This document shows positions 12,219-24,200 of a DNA stretch of 64,000 nt, piece by piece. The notes under the pieces are model-generated. The model saw only the letters and a list, made by a program, of their open reading frames with translations. It was not told the DNA's origin and ran no database searches. Origin of the DNA: Apricaphanius iberus (lineage: Eukaryota > Chordata > Actinopteri > Cyprinodontiformes > Aphaniidae); NCBI GenBank assembly GCA_028564705.1, contig JAPXFQ010000385.1, positions 1,488,001-1,552,000 on the forward strand. Direction: 5' to 3'. The translations under genes and the position numbers were made by a program. The stretch's first letter is position 1. Each line of letters starts with the position of its first letter.

Positions 12219-15200
12219 CTAAAAACAAGGAAATATATTAATATGGTGCAAAACAAAAGTTAAGAAGTCCTTAAAATAGACAACTGATCATACCAAAGCC
12301 TGAGATGAACAGCAGATTCTGAACTCCATGCCGAACAGAGTCAGCTAGGGTTAGGTTCACAAACGCCTTTATTTTTAAATTATCCACCAAGGACAACCAG
12401 GAATCATAACGGCTCTGCAGGGGATCGTTTGGCAACCCATCTGTAAAATTACAAAGACAAAAAAGGTGAAAGTAAAATGACACATTCACTAAATGGACTG
12501 AACTTATATAGTGCTTTTCTAGTCATACTGACCACTCAAAGCGCTTTACATTGAAGCCATATTCACCCATTCACACTCACATTCATACACCGACACCCAA
12601 CATGGTTCGGTAAAATGATGTTTTTTGGGGTTAAGTGCCTTGCCCAGGGGCACATGGTGACTGGAGGAAGCTAGAATCAAACCTACGACCCTCCGATTGC
12701 AAGCCAACTCTACTCTACCACTGAGCCACAGTCGCCCCTAAAGAGAATCATGCTTTCATTATGGTAGATTACCCAAAATGTAGATTTGGTACATTTTACA
12801 TTAATGCAGTGACATAAATGAAGCATGCAAGCTTAAAGTTTTCTGCAAACGTTTACTTGATTGAACTTTTCTGGCCTCAGCAGGAAAACATGCCATAGTT
12901 ACATAACAATTTAGGAGCAGCAAGATGTTAGTTACCTCTCCCACTTCGATGCAACATAAAATATAGTATATCTTCAGAAAAATGTACATATTAGCACCCT
13001 GTATTTTATCAAAGACAGCAACAGTATAACCAGTCTGGCTAAGAAATAATTTAAAATGTCTTTTCCCATCCTCAGCAAAGCAAATATTGACTGAATAATC
13101 AAACAAGCCATTCTTGTTGTCATACTTATTTGAATTTAGTAATAAGTCGACTTGCCGATGCTAAATTTCCTGAAAAATAAACTCTCCATCTTTCTAGGAG
13201 ACGCACCTGAAGGTCTCAGCCAAAATTTGGAATGCTTATAATTTCACACCCATTGAAAAAATAAAAAAAATCCTTTTGGAATGAAGCCTGAACTTCAGCT
13301 TCGGCTACCTCAAGGCTATAGATTATATGTATACCTTGCATAAATAGGTAGCTAAATAAACAGGTTACTAGACTTTCATTCAGGTCAATGAGTGTTACAA
13401 TATGTGATGTTAAGTTGGTACCCAAAAACTGAAAGCAGAGTTAAATCAAAAGGTGCATTCAAAAGTTCAAGCGTGTGTGTGTTTCTATAATTAGGTTATT
13501 TCTGCTAAACACTTTTTAAAAACTTTAGCTCATTCGTTTTGTCACCAAAAACCTCAAAGTTTTGAATTTACAACATTCCCATTTTCTGTCAAAATTCTGA
13601 TCAAATATATTGGGACTAAAAATATGTTTAATTTTGTAGGGATTGACTGCAAGTAAACCCTGAGGTTTTAAAGTGTACATAATACGCTTAAGCCGATTTG
13701 AAAAATACATTAGGTATAGCTTATAATACACACTTTACAGCTACTCATTCTAAAATTAAAACTTTTAGGTCATCTAGTCGTGACTTTTGTTATTTGCCAA
13801 AAATGTTAGATGATCTGAAGTTTTGTCAGGTAACATGAAACTTCTTTAAAGTCATTTGTTTGGTAAGTTGAGTTGAAATAAATGTTAAATCAAACAAACT
13901 TAAACATGAAGTTAAAATATAGAAAGAAAACTTGACTTTGTACTAACGGAGCATTCACGTTATGAAACTTTTTACAATACCATTTCATGCCAACTCATAA
14001 AAGACGACATTACTCCTGATGTCAAACGTTCACTTCTAAGGACTGCAGCGGCATTTTGACAAACCTGATATTGTCTCTTTACACTTACCAAGCAGGCCAA
14101 GCTTCACATGTCCCAGGACATACAGGCCACTTTTCTTCAAGTCATTGATGAAAGTCACAAGACTCATACAGGTGCGAGGGTTTGCTACCATCAACAACAC
14201 CTGTGGCCTCCAGAACTTTACATGGTCCTTCCGCACATCCAGCAGCAACAAGTACTTGCGCACCTAAGGACAAACAATTGACCATTTTTAAATACAGTCT
14301 TAAAACGTTGCCTTTTTAAGATTCCTAAAAGTTCGAGAAAGTTTAGAGACTTCTTGAACTTTAACATTTTGTAAAGTTACACCCATAAATTTCAATGTTT
14401 TCTAACAGAATTGTTTAAGTGATTGTTCCAACAGGAAATAACAACTGTAAAGTGATAAAATGGGTTTTCAAACATGTCAAAATATTTTAATGTGGCATTT
14501 GTGTTCTCTCCTACAGCTTATTCCATATACATTCCACAAGAATGTAGCTGTGACGTCATTTAATCAAAGTCAACCACCTTTGCATGTTTAGATTAACATC
14601 TTAACCCATTCAGTGCAAAATACTGCAGTTAAAACTCAGGACAGAATAATTGAAAAAGTCAGGGCCATTGTAGTAAAAATAAAGTATTTTAGAGTACATT
14701 TCTGTCAAAAAAAACCCCATAAATGTTAAAATCAATGCCACAAATTTTCCAGAAAAAAAAAATAATCTCAGAAAAGTTTAAAATTTGCAAGCGAAAACTC
14801 AGACATGTTTCATGATTAAAGCCATACATCTTTTATATTTAAACTACAAGTTTGCTGAGATTTAATTATTTCCGAAAGAAAAGGCCATTCTTGTAAGATG
14901 TAGGAGCTAAATTTACAAGATGGGCATCTGGACATTTTCAGAAGTCTATAATTGGAAACTACATCCAACTCTTTTCCCGATGAGAACTATGGCTCAGATT
15001 TGCAATGAACGCCTGTAAACAGGAGAGACTGTAGGCATTTTTGAAAGACACTGTGGCAGCATATTATGGTAAGATTGCCAGCACAGTGTCTTTTAAATAC
15101 ACAATGGCAGCAAGGCGATGATATTCCACTTTGTGGCAGCATGCTCGTTTGTAATATTATTTAAATATTCCCTCCGTGGACTTATGAATGACAATCACGC

Positions 15201-18200
15201 ATTGTCGTAACAGAGGCTGATGACATAGGGATGTGTGAAATGTGAGCTGAGCCCAGTACACCTGTTGCAGTATTTAAAGGACAACTAAACACCAAATCAA
15301 CTTTTTGTAGCTTATAAACTGCATAAATATGCTTCTTATAGTGCTCTCTACATGTCCTGGTCCCTTTTTTGATATTTGAGTGCAAATTAGATAAAATCTC
15401 ACTTTTGAGCCTAAAACCGTCTGGCGCCATCTGTGCATTTTCGGTTGCAGTACATTTGAATTTCATTCCTGTCCTCCCCATTTGCTCAGAAGAGTGTGTG
15501 ACGTGATTTGGTGGTGTGTGACGTCCATCGCTCTGCCGCTTGGGTTATAAAAACATTCAAGGCTCGCATACGCCCCCGTAGCGATTTGGAGTTTGAATAG
15601 TGAGCGAGCGTTTGACATCGATTTTGAGGGTTTGCAACTTCTCATTAGCATAGTATTTAGTTAGTTCTTTAGCGTAGCGTTTCTAGTATAGTTACTTTTC
15701 TAGCATTATATTTGGTAACAACAATGCACCACCCCGAGACGGCGCTCATTCTATGCTGCGATGCCGCTACAGGTTCGGCACCTGCTGCTGAGAACGAGAC
15801 ATCGGCCCGAAACGATATGACTCAGAGCCACTCAGTTACTCCACAGAACTGGAGAAAAACTCAACCTACAGATTATTTCCCTTTGAGGCAAAGGAGCATA
15901 TGGCGTTGCTGTGGCTCTCTCCGCCTTTCTGTCCGTCTGTGACTCTGCGCAGTGTTGCCAACTCCTCAGTAAGGAAAGTAGCTATTGGCTGTCCCAAAAG
16001 TCGTCAGAAGTCGCTAAATGAAGTCATCGCCTAATTTGCATAATTGGCAATTTGCAAATAACTGTAACGGACGCTGTAGGAGAGAGGAATTACGTCGTGG
16101 GAGAGACAAAAGTGAGTAAAAAAACACCCTAAATATGTTTAGAACTACAAATGTACAAAAATAATTTCAACATTAACAACATTTAATGATTATAATGCTT
16201 TGTCTAGATCCACATTACACACATCAGTTTTGTCCTGTATTGTTAAATGTTATAACAGCAAATTTAATCAAAACATTGTTATGTAGGGTGAAATTGCTAG
16301 CTCTACAACCAACCCTCCTTTATCCGGGCTTGGGACCGGCAAAGTGACCCAAAAGACACACTCTGGCAGAGTTACTTAGGTTTGTTTTTTTAAGTTGTTT
16401 TTTTTTTTAAGTTTTTTTTTTTTTTAGCTCAGCTAGCTAGCAAGATCTTATGTCACAGAGAGGTAGGCTACACACACAGTGGACGAGGTGAATAAGTGAC
16501 TGAGCTGCTGAGGTTGTATGAGTCAAATGCAGTGATTTATTTGTGTGACAGCGTCACAGCGAAAAAACGTTTACATTTAAATCCCGCTCTGCAAGCCAGC
16601 GGCGGCTTTCTTTTGCGCATTTCATTTGCAGTCTGGACGCCGAGTGGTGAGGGTCTCCTCTCTCTCCCTCTCTCTCTGCTCCGCCCATAGACTGTAGATG
16701 GGACTGCTGCGCAAGGCTACTGTGAGACTGGCCGCCTCTAAGTGCTTTGGGACGGGGGAGGGGCTCACGTTGAGGACAGTAATTGCAGAACAATACGTGC
16801 TTCACGCCAGAGTCTCCAAAACACCAGATAAGTCTCCAATAACACCAGAAAAAGTCGCTAGATTTGTCGCTAGTGGCTAAGTTGGCAACACTGACTCTGC
16901 GCTGCTGCCTGCCAGTCAGTCACAGCCCAGGCCACGCCCAGCCAGTAGTCTCCCCGTGTCTTTCCTAGTCCGCCAGGCAACGCCTTCTATTGAGCCGTGT
17001 TTTAAAAAATAAATGTGGGCGGGGTTATACTCTGGTGGGGTGTCGAGTTACTCTTTAAGATGCAATTAAACATTTCTGAAGAAAAGAAACAAAACTCCTG
17101 GTGCTGTATTCACAAAGACTTATCTTACCGCTAGGTGTTACTCCTAACTCGCGCTCAAAGGTCTTACGTAGGAGTTGTCGTCTAAAACCTATTCACAAAC
17201 GCACTAAGAGCTACTTTTAGGACAAATCCCTAAACTTAAGATAAGCGACGTCGTTATGGAAAACGTCATTTCCTTTGTATGAGTAAATAGACGGACAGCA
17301 GTGTGATTGGTTGTTGAATGACACATGTGAAACCAGGAAATTGAAAACTTCGATGTGAATAAAAGCCTAATTATGAACAGCGCAAATAGAAATTATGCAT
17401 GATGACATTTGTTTCGGCCACGAGAATCTCACTTTATACAATTTACACTCAATAGCCTACTTACAGAGAGGGTGAAGTTTAAAATGAAAAAAACGTGAAA
17501 TGCATCATATTATGTGACAGACTGGAGTGATTGCAAGTAGGCTATAAACAATTGTGAAGATGAGCACATCAGTCACCTCTTAAATAGACCCCCCCACTAT
17601 CGGGAAAAGCACATCGTGAACTGAAAATTAGCGGCGAGAAAAGAACAAGGAAACTTAACTGGGCTCAGGACCAATTATTACTACTGGCACAGTTGGTACT
17701 GGACGAGAGGACGGTCGTCAAAGGGCGATTTGGAGCCGGGATTACGAATAAAAAGAAAAGAGAGGCATGGGTGGAAATTAGCAGAAACATAAATGCATCT
17801 TATCCAGCGGTTTCTCGAACGGCAGAAGACTGTGAGAAGAGATGGTATTCTCTACAATCCCAGTGGCTCGGGATCACCGCTTATAAAAAGGATGCTGCTG
17901 TAACAGGTAGGCAATGTCCGTCATATAGGCATCCCTACATATGTTGCATAAATTGGAAGACGTGCACGTTTTCTTCTTTGTGAAGGGGGAACAACACGTA
18001 GCTGGGTATCTCACAAAACTGAGGTATTTTTCTACGGTTTAGCCTTTCACCCACACGTAACCGGAGATTTTCAGCACCAAAAACAAATCTTTTGAAAAAC
18101 TCCGGCCAAAGTGGAGATTTGCGTTTTCTCCATTTTCAGTATCTGCGTGTGGACGGTTGAAAACTGAGTTTTAAGAGCCGTAACGTCACTATCCGCAACA

Positions 18201-21200
18201 AAAAAGGCTCCAACATCACTTGGCGAACTGTGTGTACATTTATGCCCTCAGAGCTGTGTTGGTATCATCCATTGTTAAAGCACGTTTTGTTTGTTTGCTT
18301 TTATAAGCTCTATCACTGCTGCGTACTGAAGATGGAGGAAAGAGTTATTCTTAGCGGATAAGATTTGGGAGAAATACTGCCCCGTACTGCTTTGTCACGT
18401 CTATGAATGTGCTGAAAAACGCATTTATCCGGTTACGTGTGGAGGGAGATTTTTTTTTTCTTCCAACGAGCGGAGGAAAATCTTCGTTTGAAAAAAACCC
18501 CGGCTACGTGTGGACATCGTCAGTATTGTTTGGTCAATTCAGAATCATCCAGTGTCTAACACATTACGTCTGGCTGCAGACATTTTGGGAGTCTTTGTGA
18601 ATAGGTCTTAGGGAGTTAGGAGTCCTGACTTCTTTTAAGGACTCCCAGAATTAGGAGCTACTTTTAGGCCTAAAAGTGGTTGTGAATAACTTTTATCTTA
18701 AGAATCTAGGAGTCCTCAATTTAGGAGTGACAAGCCCACATTATTTAGGAGTTACTCCTAAATTCGCCAGTTATGACCTACTTTTATCCCTAAGATTCTT
18801 TGTGAATACGGCCCCTGATCTCTTATTGTCACAGGTTGACATAGTAATAGTTATGGGATAAGTAATTTTTATCCAGGAAAAGAGTCACATTAACAACTAA
18901 GGGTATACTTTTGAAAATATCCAGATACACATCATGGCATTTTCTGTCGGAAATAGCAAATATATAAATAAAGAAGTTTTTTCTGACAAATGTGTGATTT
19001 TTTTTCTTGCAAATGTCTGACTTCACGATTTCAGAAAAATCCATAAATATAAAAAAAAGTATGCCTTATATAAGACATTTCTGAGTTTTCTCTCCCAAAT
19101 TTAGTCTTTTCCAAATTAGAAAAAAATTCATTTTCTGGAAAATGTGACCATCTCAAAATTTGACTGTTTTGGGTGGAAATGCCCTCCAAAACATTTCTCT
19201 TTTGTCTACAGAGGCCACAATACTCAATTGTAGACCACAGAGTTTATAGTGTCCCCTTGTGGCAAAGGGCACCATGTGCAGCGTCATCTATGGCTCATTT
19301 TCCTCCAATTCTTCTATACGCACACCAGATTTAAATGGTTAAGTAAACATACAATAACTGTGCTTTCAATAGATTCTCCTAACTGAACAATTATTCCCTG
19401 CAGCTCCTGAGTTTCCAAGGGTTCTATAATTGGCTTCTTATGTGAATGATGCCCTTGATTAAGTTGGACAGCAACATTTTGAAAGATTTCCATTTGCGCC
19501 CTACTCTATTTTCATTTGAAAGGTGTTCAGTTTAAAGTATGGGGTATGATTTTAAAACTTAGTCATTCTTTGAACTAAGAGACTTCATGGTTTATAACAG
19601 TGAAATGCACACAAGCAGACATATTAGCCTACATCTGAAGGCATCTGGCTGCAATTTGAGGGTTAAAAGGAGGTACACACAAAAGCACAACACACTTTAG
19701 ATCTTATTTAAAATATTCAAAAACGTATTTTTTTCCTGTCATAACACAGATATGCTAAATTACATCATCACTAACAGAAACTCCAGGCCAAATGCATAGA
19801 AGTTGGTATGTGTTATTAAAAGTAGGAACCATTGCCTGATACCTGATGGAAGATGAGGGCTTGACTAATGTAGCCCCAGTTGCTGATGGGCCCCAGGTAG
19901 TGTATAAGCATCCAGAGCAGAAGCATAAATGCTATGCTTGCAAAAGCATGAATGGAACTGATCAGGAACATCATAACCAGGCAGCCAAATATACCCAAAG
20001 TGCAGGTGTGCCACGTGAAACAACGGAAAGATGGTCTAAAAACAAAAAAAACAAAACAGGTTTTGGTGAACAGAGTAAAGGTAAATCCCAAAACACAAAT
20101 CCTACTGCTGGTCCTAGTAAAAAATACCTGAAGTTTGGTGCAGATGCCCACTCAAGCGCCAAACAGGCCAGATTTACAGCAGCATACACCAATAGGAAGA
20201 AGACTGTCACAATACCAGCTATGGTGTTCAATTTACCAGCAAACAGCACCACCTAGTGGAATGAAAACATTACTTCAATTTATGCACTACTTTCAGAATT
20301 GCTTGAAAACACAACTAATCCAAGACCAGATTCTCAGACAATTTAAAATGTCCCATTTCAACATTTACTATACAAGGCCCAGTATAGAGGAATACTGATT
20401 GCTTATACAAACATTTGTGAATATATAATAAAAATAATTACTTTAAAAATCTGAATTCTAACTTTGTATAGGATTTGATACTATGTGGACACCAAAGTCT
20501 GGTGAGTCTAGAAATATCCTCACAATTAAATATTGTACAAGCCAAGTATATATTACAGATAGGGCAACAAAATCAGAGGGGGATCTATGATATGCATCTT
20601 TTAAAAAAATTAGAAAGCCCGGTTGCCCTTTAACAGATGGCCTGCACCATTAAAACAGTTCAGAGGCCCAACCATCTGCCACAAACAGGAAAAAAGTAAG
20701 GTTAGAGTAGCAGTGGCCAGTTCTGGTCATCAAAAGCCTTTGTCCCTCATGCATTTGAGATTTCTCTCTTTAACAGCCAATTGAAACAAACCAGATCTTT
20801 AGCAGTCCTGCGAAGAACTTATAAATAGGTGTTGGGAATAACAATTGTCATCCAGTGTCTAAAAACACAAATGACGTTGGTTCTTAGAGTGGAATTGCCC
20901 ACATCTTTGTTAGGGGTAAATGGGATTAATCCTTTAGCCATTGTGCCATAATCTAAAACATTCACCTGTACAAGTAACCAGGAGATAAGTACAGAAACCC
21001 AGGGGTTCCCACTGTGAGATGTTCTTCTTGCCGGCGCCAGGACACCACCTGAACAAATGTGGAACATTAGGAAAATCTCCCAAATTAGTCATCAAAAAAT
21101 CAAAAACAACTGAGTCATCCTGCACTCCTGCAGCCAAACACACACACAATGAAAAGTTGTTGGTTTTTTTCTGAGAAAGTGAAGAGAGCAAGCCATCTGT

Positions 21201-24200
21201 TGACAAACGATGCCTTCCAGATTAAAATGCCTCCACCGTGAAAAATCAGTAACAAGTGACATTTTGTCACAACGGGGAACGAGGCCAATTTTAAACAGAT
21301 GGATGATTATTAAAATGTTTAGACAAGCTTTACAGAAGAGACGGCTAATTAGAAGTAAACTATGCATCAAGATAAACGAGATGATCAATGAATAATTTAA
21401 TCCTTGTTCCAGGCATAATCATCCTGCTTTAATCACCTCAGTTTCCATCTTCGTATAAGCTTGTTTGACTTTCATTTCTAAAGGTTTTTGATTCTTCTCA
21501 TTTTCATTCACTGTAGATTTAATCTTTACCGATAAATGTTTTATGCCGAGTCAAGAGACATTAGCCAGTCTCAGGGGCTAAATTGTGCTTGGTAGACTCT
21601 GCAAACAATTAGCAGTTAGTTTCATATTCTCACCCAGCAAGTTATCTTTGGCCAGAGCATAAAGGATCCTGGAAGCTCCTATGAGGTTACTCATTGCAGC
21701 AGACATGGCGGAGGAGTAGATACCAACTGTCACCATGGGAGGCCATACATTGATGTCTCCCAGAAAGCTGTAGTCTCTCTGGAGAAGATAACTATGCATG
21801 ATCCAAAAAATTAGGAACCGTCAAGTCTTTGTTCCGCATGTCATTTGGTAGTAATTTTCGTAATAAATGAGTGCAAAAGTTGAGCTATTCCATTTTTAGA
21901 AATAACTTGCAGCTTTGTGTGTGTGTAATCTCTCTAACCGGTCACAGGATCCTGCAGCCAGCAGACTCAGCAGATTGTATGCGATGAAGGTTGTAAGAAC
22001 GGCTGCAAGCGTTCCTCTTGGGATGGAGTAACTGGGGTTTTTAAGATCACCTAAAGAAGACACAGCAAAAGGGGTTTCTTCAATAAAATAAATAACTTCA
22101 CCTCCATGTTCCATTTTTACAAAATTGGCACACAAAAGGAAGGACTCCAACAGCATTCATGAGTCAAATCAAAATGTATTGCAAACTGGGAAACAGTGCA
22201 AGGCAGTTGCCCAGATGGTAGCTAGATGTTAAATTGAATTCTTAATTGGGACGCAGACTCTCAATTTACACTCGTTTGTGAAGCTATTAGGTCATATTCC
22301 ATTGATTAGTTAGACAGCAACATAGTAAAAGTAATGAATCTTCCATTTTTTTTAGCCTTAATGCCAAAATCCTTAAACTGGGGGGGGGGGGGCTTGGCGG
22401 GTTGAGATCACAAGCAGTCAAGCCCAATCAGTGAGAAAAAATGTTTTGAACAGAAAATACATTTTTGATTGTATAAATGAGCGTTCAGCTCAGACTGGAT
22501 GAAATAGCAGTTGCATTAGCTCAAATTTTAAATATATTAGATGTTCAAAACTGCAAAAGGTTTTTTTGGCTCAAACGTAGCATCTAATTCCTGTACCTGA
22601 ACCACCTGGACCCTGCCCCCAAGAAACAATATTACCAAGAAGTGTACTAGCGTGTTTGTACTTTATCATTACAGCACCTGACATATTGGAGCCTGCCATG
22701 ATTCCAGTGCAGCCATTGAACAACACTGCGAATACCCGAGAAAAACTCATCAAGCCACCGGTGGTGTAGTCCACTGTATAATTAGCTTGAAGGGATGAAA
22801 AAAGGGCATGATCATTTACAAAGATCAGAGATTACTTAAGACGTTAAGTGTACATTTCATCCGTAAAAAAGAAATTTTCAAACTTTTTTGGCACTTACAG
22901 AATAGGTTGCCCCTCAATGTGCGGAACTGGAGGCCAGTATAGTTAGCAGTCCTTCTGAATGTAATGTTGGCTAGAGAGGTTTCTGGTAGAGGCACCACAG
23001 TTGGTCCCACAATGAAAAAACTAACGAAGATTGAAGCCAGAACGGTCAGGACGATGAGGAAAATAATAAAGGTAGCTTTGGCATAAATGTGGGCTCCAAC
23101 CTGTAAAGACAAAGCCAGTGTAATACAGCAACACTGACATTTACTACATAGCTGTTGACCTCTATCAAATGTAAACCACAAAAGCCCTTTTACTCAAGTG
23201 CTGTATCCCTGAATTGAAATGTGCTTAAACATGGGAAGACTTCCTTTCAGAAACCTTACAGCTTTCCCATGTCCCAACAAGCTGGACCCGGTTTTTGAAA
23301 AGGTTTAATCCAGACAAAATTGATGTGGATTTAGTAATCTTTTTTTTTGCGATCTGATCACGTAATCCTTCTTACTTTTGAGCCAGTTTTTCAAAGCAAC
23401 ATCGGATTGGATCAATCTGATCCAGATAGGAACTTTTCAGGATCACCAAATCTGGATAACGAGTGCTCAAACAGGATAGGACATCACAATGTAGAACTAT
23501 AGATAGCCAGTGTGGGGTCGATATAACTTTTCTTTTTAAAACAAAAACACACATTTAAATGTGCAATGTGTAATTTTCGGCCAGTAGGGGGCAGTGCATA
23601 CCTAAATTATCACAAACATGCGCTATCTGTCTCTTCGAGTAAGAAACTCAACAATGGAGGTCCAACTAGTGATGTTTTCAAACGCTCAATTCCCTGAGAA
23701 TGATCTATTTGCAGCAACATGACGAGCACATCAGTCTCTCTTTCATCGCTTGGAACTAGCAAAGAGGTAAAAATGTATTTATGGCGAAACTTTTTTGCAT
23801 TTTGAGGGAAAAATCAATGTTTTTATAGCGGGTGTGTTTCGTGTGCTTTGTCCATCCAGGCTCTTGTAGAAGTAAAGACGTCATCTAATAAGGCTTTCCC
23901 CTGAAAAGAGAACCCACGCCTATGTATTGTAAAGCTGATTTTTAAAGTCATATTTTACAATATCGCCAATATTTTGCAATTAATGTGCTTTACGTAATTA
24001 TTATATAATAATATTTTAATGGCTATTTTAAAAGATGTACTGCAAAAACTACACACTGTCACTTTAAAAAAAAAAAAAACAACACCCCATCCTCTTCCAG
24101 CAGTCTGCTCATCTGAGACCTGACAACCACAAACACTGTAAATGGAGGATAATTATAACAAGTTTCAAATATAGATGTATTGAATTCAATAAAAAGACTT

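Larger units (their letters stand above)
15278..17054. mobile_element. TTAA-target DNA transposon (Kolobok-like, tentative)
   Basis: Flanked by TTAA on both sides (15274-15277 and 17055-17058). Its ends match inverted: AGGACAACTAAACACC at the left, and AGAGTAACTCGACACC as the reverse complement of the right end. It holds a TATAAAA box near 15545, a 76-codon frame starting at 15712 and an hAT-type insertion at 15950-16893. TTAA duplications occur in the Kolobok and piggyBac superfamilies. The ends lack the CCC start of piggyBac, so I lean to Kolobok. Located in SLC12A9 intron 11. Confidence 0.65.
17101..18813. mobile_element. PIF/Harbinger-like DNA transposon remnant
   Basis: Inverted ends GTGCTGTATTCACAAAGA (left) and the matching CTTTGTGAATACGGCC (right). 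It is flanked by CCTG (17097-17100 and 18814-18817), read as a 3-bp CTG or 4-bp duplication. Inside is a Myb/SANT-like frame, the accessory DNA-binding protein typical of Harbinger elements. No nuclease/transposase frame remains. A further small element is nested at 18045-18525. Located in SLC12A9 intron 11. Confidence 0.65.

Noticed and set aside
12660..12740. tRNA gene at the end of the 12.5-kb repeat
   Set aside because: It is the tRNA-derived head of a SINE with an L2-like tail.
19846..20256. 136-codon plus-strand frame
   Set aside because: Antisense shadow of SLC12A9 exons 10 and 11.
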